Below, piece by piece: positions 42,042-49,873 of a DNA stretch of 64,000 nt. How positions within the stretch are numbered: position 1 is the first letter of the stretch; every line of letters begins with the position of its first letter. Made by a program: the position numbers and the translations under genes. The stretch covers positions 259,846 to 323,845 of the forward strand of contig CAXXVE010000002.1 of assembly GCA_963676905.2 (NCBI GenBank), written 5' to 3'. The notes beneath the pieces were generated by a model that was given only the letters and a program-made list of their open reading frames with translations, was not told the origin of the DNA and did not search any database. Source of the stretch: Oceanispirochaeta sp963676905 (GTDB lineage: Bacteria; Spirochaetota; Spirochaetia; DSM-2461).

Positions 42042-42909
42042 TGGAAACTATTTCAATGCCTCTTTCTTTGAAGACGGCTTTATATTCCTCTTTCTGCTTT
42101 TCTGTTATATCCCCGTCGGGGCCTCTGTAGCTCTGGCCGATGGCCTCCCACTTGGGTCTTCCATAGCTGTGGAAGTAGAGAAGTTCAAGGTTGAGCTTCT
42201 CCGATGCAGGGAGGAAGGCAAAGAGTTCGGCAAAGCGCTCCATATCCCTGAGGCTGCTGTTAAAGCCGGGGATAATGGTGATCCGTGCCAGAGTACTTAT
42301 CTTTCTTGCAGAAGCTTTCTGAAGATTTTCGATGACATGGGCACCGCTGTTTTTCAGTACATCTTTTACACCATGAAAGTTCCAGTGTTTCAAATCGAAT
42401 ATGAGAAGGTCTGTCAGATTCATGATCCTGTCCAGGTTTCTGTGGCTGCCGTTGGTTTCAAGGGCGCAGTGTATGCCTCTCTCTTTCAGGGATGTGAGGA
42501 GCTTTACAAGCTCGTCATACTGAAGGGTCGCTTCTCCTCCTGTAATTGTAACGCCCCCGCCGTCAAAAAAGAGCGGGCGGGACTCTTCGGCCATCCGGAC
42601 AAGGTCATCCACCTCATACTCTGTCGCGGTAAAGCTGATGCCCCGGTTCCGGTTTTTGTTCAGGCATTCCCTCTCTTTGCAGCTGAGGCAGATCTTTCTG
42701 TTCAGCCCGGAAGGGGAGACGGCGCCATGGGGGCAGACCCCGGCTTGCAGGGATTCAGGGCGGACAAAGAGCTCTCCCCTTATACTTCTGCCTTCGGGGT
42801 TGCTGCACCAGGGGCAGTCGAAATTGCACCCCTGAAAGTGGAGAAGGAGTCTGTTCCCCGGCCCGTCCTGGGAGTAGTTCCATCCTGTCTGAAAAATCCT
42901 GATACTCAT
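42037..42909 (-). CDS. Glycyl radical enzyme activating protein (radical SAM)
   Basis: 290 residues. Radical SAM cluster motif GCNFDCPWC with Cys28, Cys32 and Cys35; SAM-binding 'TITGGEATLQYDEL' pattern. An inserted ferredoxin-like part (CPHGAV, CLSCKEREC) provides Cys for a second Fe-S cluster, typical of activases of the dehydratase branch. It makes the glycyl radical on the enzyme encoded 70 bp downstream. No ribosome-binding site is seen: the 25 bp palindrome ends just before the ATG. First gene of the four-gene operon. Confidence 0.92.
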   Translation of the reverse strand: MSIRIFQTGWNYSQDGPGNRLLLHFQGCNFDCPWCSNPEGRSIRGELFVRPESLQAGVCPHGAVSPSGLNRKICLSCKERECLNKNRNRGISFTATEYEVDDLVRMAEESRPLFFDGGGVTITGGEATLQYDELVKLLTSLKERGIHCALETNGSHRNLDRIMNLTDLLIFDLKHWNFHGVKDVLKNSGAHVIENLQKASARKISTLARITIIPGFNSSLRDMERFAELFAFLPASEKLNLELLYFHSYGRPKWEAIGQSYRGPDGDITEKQKEEYKAVFKERGIEIVST

Positions 42910-42910
42910 A

Positions 42911-42935
42911 ATTGGTACATTATCACTGTACCAAT
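42911..42935. promoter_or_regulatory. GntR/AraR-type operator, 25 bp palindrome
   Basis: ATTGGTACA-7 bp-TGTACCAAT is a perfect 9+9 bp inverted repeat, ending 1 bp before the activase ATG at 42909. GGTAC-type half-sites are common for GntR-family regulators, and the operon encodes one. In RNA the arms could also fold and hide the start codon region. Confidence 0.65.
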
Positions 42936-43240
42936 TGATTCGTCAAATTCATTTTGCCTCTTTTGCTCAGAATCATTTAAGGATTTTATTAGAATCAGCA
43001 GGCCTCCAGGGCCGCTTTTCATCTGCCGGAGGGCAGGCTGTTTCCATTTGACACAGGCCGGATTCTCTTGAAAAAGGGGAGTGGGGAAATTTAACACATG
43101 AGGTTTTTAAGGCTGTTTGGGCAGTGTTTCTTTTTTCCTCAGTTCTCCCGGTCCAAGCTGTACGGCCCGTTCTTTTGAAATTTTATTAAATATATATCCA
43201 GTAAGTAAATGTGTTTGATTTTGGGTCTGGTTTTTCCAGT
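42936..43240. other. Divergent intergenic region
   Basis: Between the glycyl radical operon and the Hsp20 genes. It should hold the minus-strand promoter of the activase operon, not clearly recognisable. The stretch 43060-43180 is a mix of short GC-rich and T-rich runs and no ORF is convincing. The sigma-54 site of the Hsp20 operon follows it. Confidence 0.4.
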
Positions 43241-43256
43241 TGGCACAGTCTATGCA
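43241..43256 (+). promoter_or_regulatory. Sigma-54 promoter of the Hsp20 operon
   Basis: TGGCACAGTCTATGCA: GG at 43242-43243 and GC at 43254-43255 with exactly 10 bp between, as the -24/-12 elements of RpoN promoters require; an extra T precedes (TTGGCAC). It lies 39 bp before the first Hsp20 ATG. Confidence 0.75.
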
Positions 43257-43294
43257 ATATTGTTTTATAGAAACCAATATACAGGAGGTTCATT

Positions 43295-43696
43295 ATGAAC
43301 AAAGATTTGATGATGTTTCCCTGGAATGATGTTCCTTCAGTATTCAGTCGGAGCTTCTTTGATTCTCCAGATCAGTTCAATGATCTGATGAAAGGCAAAT
43401 GCGATTTTGAAGAGAGGGATGATGCCTATGAGATCGAAATGGAGCTGCCCGGTGTGAAGAAAGAAGAAGTGGACATTCAGTACAGGGACGACAGAGTGAC
43501 CGTCAAGTGGTCACGGAGCAGAGAGAAGGCCAGAAAGAAGGGCCGCTACGAACGGCAGGAGGGAAGCTTCTCGAGAAGCTTTACAGTGGAAGGAGCCGAT
43601 CCGGACAATATTTCAGCCTCCCTCAAAAAGGGTGTGCTGAAGATCGAACTGCCGAAACTGGCCGGATTTCAGGCCAGAAAGATTGAGATCCATTGA
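43295..43696 (+). CDS. Small heat-shock protein Hsp20, first of three
   Basis: 133 residues, alpha-crystallin-domain chaperone holding unfolded proteins. The domain starts at 'DFEERDDAYEIEMELPGVKKEEVDIQY' and ends with the signature 'ISASLKKGVLKIELPKL'. The N-terminal arm is short (about 35 residues, MNKDLMMFPWNDVPSVFSRS). AGGAGG precedes the ATG. The gene is transcribed from a sigma-54-type site. It is followed 11 bp later by a second Hsp20 gene. Confidence 0.93.
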   Translation: MNKDLMMFPWNDVPSVFSRSFFDSPDQFNDLMKGKCDFEERDDAYEIEMELPGVKKEEVDIQYRDDRVTVKWSRSREKARKKGRYERQEGSFSRSFTVEGADPDNISASLKKGVLKIELPKLAGFQARKIEIH

Positions 43697-43707
43697 GGAG
43701 GGACGAT

Positions 43708-44112
43708 ATGAATAGAACTATTTTTGATGACCTTTTTGATGTAAGCCGCCAGATGAACCGCATCCTGAGCGACTCGGGATGGCAGAACACGAAACGCTGG
43801 CCCGAAACCAATATCTATGAGAATCACGATGACTATATTCTGGTGGCAAAGGTTCCGGGGATGGACAAGGATGAACTGGATATTACCCTGAAAGACAACA
43901 GCCTTGTCATTTCCGGAGAGAGAAAGAAGGACGGTGTTTCCGGCGGGAATGCCCATCTTGATGAACGGTTCAGCGGAGCCTTCGAACGCAGCTTTATGCT
44001 CAATGAGAAGATCGATACAGAGAAGATTGAAGCCGAAACATCCAACGGTCTGCTGATCATCAGGCTGCCCAAGGCCGCCGAGAGCAAACCGCGGAAAATC
44101 ACAATCAAGTAG
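43708..44112 (+). CDS. Small heat-shock protein Hsp20, second of three
   Basis: 134 residues from the ATG at 43708, which has GGAGGG at the correct spacing; an earlier ATG at 43693 would add five residues. Alpha-crystallin domain from 'ETNIYENHDDYILVAKVPGMDKDELDITL' to 'ETSNGLLIIRLPKAAESKPRKI'. N-terminal arm MNRTIFDDLFDVSRQMNRIL is typical of class A/Hsp16-type members. The RKITIK end resembles the I-x-I tail that links oligomers. Tandem with related but not identical Hsp20 genes. Confidence 0.93.
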   Translation: MNRTIFDDLFDVSRQMNRILSDSGWQNTKRWPETNIYENHDDYILVAKVPGMDKDELDITLKDNSLVISGERKKDGVSGGNAHLDERFSGAFERSFMLNEKIDTEKIEAETSNGLLIIRLPKAAESKPRKITIK

Positions 44113-44122
44113 GAGGTTCTTT

Positions 44123-44509
44123 ATGGATATTATCAAGAAAGAAAAAGAGAACAAAAGCCTTGAGTCCACCAGGGGCAACAACTACAGGACTCCCGAATGT
44201 GATATTTATGAGACAAGTGATGCCTATGTTCTGTACTTTGATATTCCGGGAGTGGAAAAGGATGACCTGATTCTGAAAGTCGAGAAGGATACACTCTACC
44301 TGACAGCCGAATGCACCAAGAGGGCCGGTGAGGGTTATGACTGCCTGAGAGACGAGATGATCTACTCGGGGTTCAGACGGAGTTTCCAGCTTGGCAACTC
44401 AGTCAATACAGAGAGCATCGATGCCGAGTACAAAAACGGCGCCCTGAAGCTCACTCTTCCCAAGCGGGAGGAGCAGAAGACAAAGCAGATAAAAATCAAG
44501 GTCGGCTGA
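44123..44509 (+). CDS. Small heat-shock protein Hsp20, third of three
   Basis: 128 residues. Starts MDIIKKEKENKSLESTRGNN, a shorter polar N-terminus, then the alpha-crystallin domain 'CDIYETSDAYVLYFDIPGVEKDDLILKV' to 'EYKNGALKLTLPKREEQKTKQIKIKV' with the I-x-I tail IKI. AGGAGG precedes the ATG; 10 bp follow the second gene. Three different Hsp20 chaperones in one operon may form hetero-oligomers. Confidence 0.92.
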   Translation: MDIIKKEKENKSLESTRGNNYRTPECDIYETSDAYVLYFDIPGVEKDDLILKVEKDTLYLTAECTKRAGEGYDCLRDEMIYSGFRRSFQLGNSVNTESIDAEYKNGALKLTLPKREEQKTKQIKIKVG

Positions 44510-44561
44510 TAAAGCCCTGACGCCATGATGGGGCTGCTGGGATTCTAAACATCCCCTGATT

Positions 44562-44598
44562 CCGCTCCGTTGAAGAACTTTCAGCGGGGCGGTTTTTT
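44562..44598 (+). terminator. Rho-independent terminator of the Hsp20 operon
   Basis: CCGCTCCG (44562-44569) pairs with CGGGGCGG (44585-44592) with one G-T pair, followed by TTTTTT (44593-44598). It lies 53 bp after the third Hsp20 stop and 16 bp before the converging M20 gene ends. Confidence 0.85.
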
Positions 44599-44614
44599 AT
44601 GCCCTTTCTCCCGG

Positions 44615-45808
44615 CTAAGCCAGAAACTCCCTTATAATCTGAAGGAATATCTCTACACCCGGCGGGATGAGACCGTCGTCAAAGTCATAGCTGAGGGAGT
44701 GGAGGGGAGGAGCGTCAGTTCCACTTCCAAGAAGGAATATGGCACCGCCCCTTGAGGCGCTTTTCAGAAGATGGCCAATGTCTTCGGAGCTGGCTGCTCC
44801 CTGTGCCGGTACTTCCAGGGGAATTCCGCAGCTCTCCGCGGCCCTTTGGACAATAAGGACAGCTTCGGGGCTGTTCGCCGCTTCAGGGAAGCTGTCTTTG
44901 AAGTGAAACTCCACCTCAAGCCTCTCCTCATGGGCAATCCCGCTGCCGAGGCTCCGGATCTTCTGCAGAAGCTCTTCCAGGTCATCCTGTTTTGCGGCCC
45001 TGACTGTCAGATGGATGACTCCCTCCCCCGGGGATATTCCGAAGTCTTCACCCCCTGCCCGGATGCCCACGGTTGTAATCAGGCTGAAGTTTCCTGAGCT
45101 CCGGTCAGGGTTGTGGAGCTCCTCCAGGCAGGAGTGGATTCTCTTAATTCCCTCCACCGGGCTGATGCCCTCTTCCGGAAGGGAGGCGTGGGAGCTTCGG
45201 CCTGTGAGTTTAATGCTCATGCCCGTGGAGGCGGCAAACATCCCGCCCGGCTTGACCGATACGGTTCCCCGGGGGATGCCGGGCCAGTTGTGAAGGGCGA
45301 AGACCCAGTCGGGTGCAATACTCTCATAGCGGCTGTCATTCAGTACAGCAAGGGCTCCGGTTCCCGTCTCTTCGGCGGGCTGGAAGAGCAGAATCAGCCT
45401 TCCCTTTTTTATGGGACTTTCATGGATGCTCCCAGTTGGACCGGGGACTGCGCCCGTCAGGAACGAAGCCGTTCCCGCAAGGATGCTCATATGACCGTCG
45501 TGGCCGCACTTGTGGGAGATCCCTCTGGTGACTGAAGAGTGGGGAAAGAGGGGAGGCTCATCAATGGGCAGAGCATCTGTCTCGGCCCGGAGCATCAGGG
45601 TCGGCCCCGGTTCTCTCCCTGTAAAGATCACAGCAAGTCCGCCGCCCCCCAGGCCGCTTATAATTTCAAAGTCCTGCCTGTCCCGGGGCAGGTCCTCCAG
45701 AAAGGATTTGAGGCGGATACAGCTCGGCTCCTCCCCTCCGGGGAGGTCCGGATGGCTGTGAAGCTCCCGTCTCAGTTCTTTTAGTGAGGTATGCAGTTGT
45801 CTGTTCAA
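44615..45808 (-). CDS. M20-family amidohydrolase/aminoacylase-like
   Basis: 397 residues from a TTG start at 45808 (GGGAG upstream). Metal-dependent hydrolase of the M20D group (HipO/AbgB, N-acyl-amino acid amidohydrolases). Motifs: ISHKCGHDGHMSIL (metal-binding Cys-Gly-His-Asp-Gly-His), FQPAEETGTGA with the catalytic Glu pair, HNWPGIPRG, and a dimerisation lid from about 180 to 290. It is the last gene of the long catabolic operon, and possibly removes an acyl or amino-acid group from the transported compound. Cytoplasmic. Confidence 0.88.
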   Translation of the reverse strand: MNRQLHTSLKELRRELHSHPDLPGGEEPSCIRLKSFLEDLPRDRQDFEIISGLGGGGLAVIFTGREPGPTLMLRAETDALPIDEPPLFPHSSVTRGISHKCGHDGHMSILAGTASFLTGAVPGPTGSIHESPIKKGRLILLFQPAEETGTGALAVLNDSRYESIAPDWVFALHNWPGIPRGTVSVKPGGMFAASTGMSIKLTGRSSHASLPEEGISPVEGIKRIHSCLEELHNPDRSSGNFSLITTVGIRAGGEDFGISPGEGVIHLTVRAAKQDDLEELLQKIRSLGSGIAHEERLEVEFHFKDSFPEAANSPEAVLIVQRAAESCGIPLEVPAQGAASSEDIGHLLKSASRGGAIFLLGSGTDAPPLHSLSYDFDDGLIPPGVEIFLQIIREFLA

Positions 45809-45903
45809 TTTACGGCTCCCGGGATATAGATCATTTCTGGAATCCCGGATTCATTTTATCCCTCCCGGGATTTCTTTGAAAGGACTCTCTCTCTGCCGGG
45901 GCA

Positions 45904-47787
45904 TCAGTTCTCTTTCAGTTTTCTCTTCAGTGTATTTCTGTCTATCTCAAGTCTTGCGGCGGTGCGTGTGATATTGCCGTTTTCCTCTTCCAGGACGGCA
46001 TTGATGATTCTGCCTTCGATCTCCTTCAGTGAGCCCTCTGTCACCGGGTCTTCACAGGAGTCTCCGGGATCGGTGAGATAGCTTATGAGGATCTCCTCCA
46101 CCCTTGCCCTGTCCTCTATCTGACCCAGGGTCAGGTACTTTTCTACAAGGTTCTCCAGCTCTCTGACGTTTCCGGGCCAGGAGTAGTTCAGAAGCCTCTT
46201 CCTGAAGTCCTTTGACAGCACAATCTCGGGGACAGGAGTCTTCCGCCTCCGGCAGATCTGCAGAGAGAAGAACTGAAAGAGGGAGATGATGTCGTCCCGC
46301 CTGTTCTTCAGGGTGGGGATTTCGATTTCAAGAACCGACATCCTGTAGTAGAGGTCCTTCCTCAAATGCCCCTTGCGGACCTCTTCCTTCAGATCGCTGT
46401 TGGAGGCGCAGATGACCCTGACAGAAACCGGAATGACCTTCTCGTCTCCCAGCCTCATTATCTCATGCTCCTGAAGGACCCTGAGGAGCCGGGCCTGAAG
46501 CTGAAAGTCCATGGAGTTTATCTCATCGAGAAATATGGTTCCCCCGTGGGCCAGTTCAAAGAGTCCTGTCTTTCCTCCCCGCAGGGCTCCTGTAAAGGCA
46601 CCGCCCACATATCCGAAAAGCTCGCTTTCAAGGAGGGTTGCCGAAAGGGCGCTGCAGTTTACAGCCACAAAGGGGCCGTCACTGACGGGGCTGGCGTTGT
46701 GGATGCTCTGGGCCAGAAGCTCCTTTCCCGTACCTGTTTCTCCGGTAATAAGGATATTGCTCAAGGTGCTGCTGTACTGTTTTGCATGCTTTAAGCTGTT
46801 CAGCATGGACGGGGCGATGCTTATAATATCATCAAAGTGGTACCGTGCCGTGAGGCCTTTCTTATGGAGCTGGCTCCGGACCTTGCTCTCTATCTTCTGA
46901 AGTTTGGAAACCGGCTGGAAGACGGTAACCACCGCCTCGGTCTCTCCGTCCACAATAACGGGGGTGGAGTTGAATACAAAGGGATTATCCCCAATACGAA
47001 AGAGCCTTCCCTCGGACTTTTCCTGATTCTTCAGAACCTCGGGGATATTGCTGTCTTTGACAAAATCCAGAATGGAGCGGCCCTTGAGGGTCCCCTTGCG
47101 GCTGTATCCCATAAGATACTCTCTGGCCTGAGAGTTGAACTGGTCAATCTTCAGGGTTTTATCCAGGGAAATAATGCCGTCGTTCACCGAGTCGAAGATG
47201 GCGCGGGTCTTGCCGAGTTCCTCCATCTCCCTCTGGACATTGGTCATGATTGAAAGGGCTTTTTCGATGGCCGTCTTTACTGACTCCTCGCTTGATTCAA
47301 TAAGATGGTAAGCCAGTCCGTACTTCTCCGCGATCCTCACCGAGATCACATCTCCCACAATCACATCAATTTTATCCTTTCGGATGTCCTCAATTTTCTG
47401 AAACACCTCACCCTCATCATGAATCCGGTAGAACCGGGCATTGATTCCAAGGGTTTCGGTGACCTGTCTTGCCGGTTTCAAAAGGCTTTTAAAACCGACA
47501 ATGCCCAGGCTGACTTCGGGGTTGCTGATGTAGGGGGAGAGGATTTTCATAAGGTCCAGATGGGATACTTCGATGTCGATGACCTGTGTGGGAAGGTGGT
47601 CACCGATCAGCTTTGCCGTACCGCCCCGGCTGACAATGATTGACCGTCCTGAACTGCCGAGTCTCTCGGCAATTTCAAGACCCTCGTTGAGGTTTCCCAG
47701 ATAGGTGGAAACGGGAAAACCATACTTCTCTACAACTCTGTCAGCAGTGCGTTTCAGGCCCAGGTAGGGAGCAATAAAGGCAATCAT
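45904..47787 (-). CDS. Sigma-54-dependent activator with PrpR-type sensor domain
   Basis: 627 residues. An N-terminal PrpR_N domain (about 1-190; 'GSSGRSIIVSRGGTAKLI', 'VSLGIVGFKSLL'), a PAS-like linker (about 205-290), then an AAA+ core: Walker A GETGTGKE, the sigma-54 contact loop GAFTGA, Walker B 'GGTIFLDEIN', 'RVLQEHEIMRLG'. The Fis-type helix-turn-helix ends the protein ('GNITRTAARLEIDRNTLKRKL'). The GAFTGA loop means it must activate RpoN-dependent promoters. Prime candidate to bind the paired sites at 59050-59087 before the catabolic operon it belongs to. The ribosome-binding site is weak. Confidence 0.93.
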   Translation of the reverse strand: MIAFIAPYLGLKRTADRVVEKYGFPVSTYLGNLNEGLEIAERLGSSGRSIIVSRGGTAKLIGDHLPTQVIDIEVSHLDLMKILSPYISNPEVSLGIVGFKSLLKPARQVTETLGINARFYRIHDEGEVFQKIEDIRKDKIDVIVGDVISVRIAEKYGLAYHLIESSEESVKTAIEKALSIMTNVQREMEELGKTRAIFDSVNDGIISLDKTLKIDQFNSQAREYLMGYSRKGTLKGRSILDFVKDSNIPEVLKNQEKSEGRLFRIGDNPFVFNSTPVIVDGETEAVVTVFQPVSKLQKIESKVRSQLHKKGLTARYHFDDIISIAPSMLNSLKHAKQYSSTLSNILITGETGTGKELLAQSIHNASPVSDGPFVAVNCSALSATLLESELFGYVGGAFTGALRGGKTGLFELAHGGTIFLDEINSMDFQLQARLLRVLQEHEIMRLGDEKVIPVSVRVICASNSDLKEEVRKGHLRKDLYYRMSVLEIEIPTLKNRRDDIISLFQFFSLQICRRRKTPVPEIVLSKDFRKRLLNYSWPGNVRELENLVEKYLTLGQIEDRARVEEILISYLTDPGDSCEDPVTEGSLKEIEGRIINAVLEEENGNITRTAARLEIDRNTLKRKLKEN

Positions 47788-47813
47788 GAGCTATTGTAGC
47801 ATGGATACTCTCA

Positions 47814-48881
47814 TTACAGTTCAAGAGTTACATGCTTGATGCAGTCTCTGAGATAGGAGTAGGCAAGATGCAGCCTGCCGTCTGAAGCGGCAAGGAGGGA
47901 GGGGTAGGAGTAGTCCCCCACAAAGGCTCCCTTTACGTCGTGGTTCGACCGGAGTTCCGGGTCTGATTCAACTGTCAGAACCCTTTCCCAGTGAATCCCT
48001 TCATCAGCCGAGACAGCCAGGACAAGCGGGTTCCGCGGAACCCCCCATATGGCACTGCGTTCGGTGATTTCGCATTTGGACAGGAACGCCTCTTTGTCCT
48101 GAACCCAGGGGGGGACGGAGCTTTCCCCTGCTCCCCCTGAGGCGCTTCTGTCGTTGAAGGCAAGGACGATCCGTCTGTCGGGCAGAAGCCTTGCCTGGAC
48201 CGACGAGTTGTTGTTGGGCAGCGGGGTCGGTTCCGGGGCAGACCAGGAGAGTCCGCCGTCTTCTGACTCACTTCTGAAGATATTGTCGGATTTCCGCCTT
48301 CTATAGTAGGCGGTCCGGCAGTCGGCCATAATATTCATGTGGATACAGCCGTTGCTTCCCGGGACGGGATGGAGTGTCCAGCTCTCTCCGCCGTCCCTTG
48401 AGACATAGACGGAGCTGGAATCATTGCCGAAGGCCTCCTGAATATTGCTGTGGAATACGGGGAGAAGGAGGGCCCCTTCCGGATTGACCACAGGGGTCTG
48501 GCGCACAAAGGTTCCGGGGGCGGAGAAGAGATCTGTTTCGTCACTCCAGCTTTCGCCGTTGTCGAAGGATTTTCTGATCCGGACTACCGATGTTCCCTGG
48601 TCAGTTTTCAGCTGCGCTGTATAGTAGAGCCACAGCTCCCTCTCTCCCTTGAGAAAGAGGACAGGGTTCTGCTCTGACCGGGAAGGGTCCCGGCTCATTT
48701 TTTGCGCCGTTCCCCACCTTCCGTCTTTGTAATGGGAGAGGTAGATGCTGATGTCCGACGACCCCTCCATACTGCCGGCGAACCATGTGCATAATATGCT
48801 CCCGTCAGGCAGTTCAAGAAGGTTGGCTGCATGGTTGCTTGTGCAGGGGGTGGGGATCAGGGCTTCCGATATAATCTTCAT
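47814..48881 (-). CDS. BNR-repeat (sialidase-fold) protein
   Basis: 355 residues from the ATG at 48881 (GGAG upstream); a longer reading to 48959 overlaps the ATPase gene and lacks support. Six-bladed propeller of the sialidase superfamily (BNR_2). Four Asp-box motifs: SFDNGESW, SRDGGESW, SEDGGLSW and SADEGIHW. No signal peptide, so it acts inside the cell, unlike secreted sialidases. Members of this BNR_2 group include exo-alpha-sialidase-like hydrolases and lyase-like enzymes. The ATG overlaps the ATPase stop (TAATG). Substrate unknown; probably acts on an oligosaccharide or acidic sugar brought in by the adjacent transporter. Confidence 0.8.
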   Translation of the reverse strand: MKIISEALIPTPCTSNHAANLLELPDGSILCTWFAGSMEGSSDISIYLSHYKDGRWGTAQKMSRDPSRSEQNPVLFLKGERELWLYYTAQLKTDQGTSVVRIRKSFDNGESWSDETDLFSAPGTFVRQTPVVNPEGALLLPVFHSNIQEAFGNDSSSVYVSRDGGESWTLHPVPGSNGCIHMNIMADCRTAYYRRRKSDNIFRSESEDGGLSWSAPEPTPLPNNNSSVQARLLPDRRIVLAFNDRSASGGAGESSVPPWVQDKEAFLSKCEITERSAIWGVPRNPLVLAVSADEGIHWERVLTVESDPELRSNHDVKGAFVGDYSYPSLLAASDGRLHLAYSYLRDCIKHVTLEL

Positions 48882-49873
48882 TAAATTTCTCCGATTCTGT
48901 GGCAGGCGGCCATGTGGCCCGGGCTTATCTCTGTCAGTCCAGGTTCCGACTGTTTGCATTTTTCCTGTGCAAAGCGGCAGCGGGTATGGAAGCGGCAGCC
49001 TTCAGGCGGGTTGATGGCGTTGGAGACGTCTCCCTCCAGAATGATTCTTTTTCTGCTTCGTTCCTCGTCTGGGTCGGCCTTGGGAACCGCCGAAAGGAGG
49101 GCCGTCGTGTAGGGGTGGACGGGATTCTCGAAAAGATTGTGCTTCGGGGCAATCTCCATCACCTTTCCAAGGTACATAACAACAACTCTGTCGCTTATAT
49201 GGCGGACCACCGCCAGGTCATGGGCAATAAAGAGGTAGGTCAGATTGTACTTGTCCTGAATATCCATCATCAGATTGATGATCTGCGCCTGAATCGACAC
49301 ATCCAGAGCGGAGATCGGCTCATCACAGACTATAAACTCGGGATCGCTGGCCAGAGCTCTGGCAATACAGATTCTCTGCCGCTGTCCGCCGGAGAATTCG
49401 TGGGGATAGCGGTTGGCTACATTGGGGTTCAGCCCCACATCCTTTATAAGCTGGGAGACCTTGCCTGGAATTTCCTTTTCAGGGCAGACCTTGTGGATCG
49501 ACAGAGGCTCCGAAAGGGCCTCCCCTATGGTCATTCTGGGGTTCAGTGTGGAGTAGGGGTCCTGAAAAACAATCTGCAGCTTCTTCCTGACGGTTCTGAG
49601 CTCCTTTGTTTTCAGTTTGCTCAGATCCATACCGTTGTACTCCACTGTTCCCGCCGTGGGGCGGTAGAGCTGAAGCAGTGTAAAACCGGTTGTGGATTTA
49701 CCGCAGCCCGACTCTCCCACAAGCCCCAGGGTCTCTCCCTTGTAGATATCGAAGGAGACGTCATCCACCGCATGGACAATGGCCGATTTTTCACCGAAGG
49801 CTCCCAGTTTGACGGGAAACTCCTTCACAAGATTCTTCACCCTTATAATGGGGGTCTGTTCACCGTTTTTCAT
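48881..49873 (-). CDS. Oligopeptide-type ABC transporter ATP-binding protein (OppF/DppF-like)
   Basis: 330 residues. Walker A GESGCGKST, signature SGGQRQRI, Walker B FIVCDEP, and the family C-terminal Fe-S-like Cys region 'CRFHTRCRFAQEKC' needed by OppF/DppF proteins. Cytoplasmic partner of the OppD-like ATPase; together they drive the importer. The start overlaps the OppD stop by 4 bp. Opp/Dpp importers also transport oligosaccharides in some bacteria, which would fit the neighbouring sugar-acid genes. Confidence 0.93.
   Translation of the reverse strand: MKNGEQTPIIRVKNLVKEFPVKLGAFGEKSAIVHAVDDVSFDIYKGETLGLVGESGCGKSTTGFTLLQLYRPTAGTVEYNGMDLSKLKTKELRTVRKKLQIVFQDPYSTLNPRMTIGEALSEPLSIHKVCPEKEIPGKVSQLIKDVGLNPNVANRYPHEFSGGQRQRICIARALASDPEFIVCDEPISALDVSIQAQIINLMMDIQDKYNLTYLFIAHDLAVVRHISDRVVVMYLGKVMEIAPKHNLFENPVHPYTTALLSAVPKADPDEERSRKRIILEGDVSNAINPPEGCRFHTRCRFAQEKCKQSEPGLTEISPGHMAACHRIGEI

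Noticed and set aside
41938..43071. Plus-strand open frame of about 375 codons opposite the glycyl radical activase
   Set aside because: Runs through the activase gene, the operator and the start region; translated sequence looks non-protein-like.
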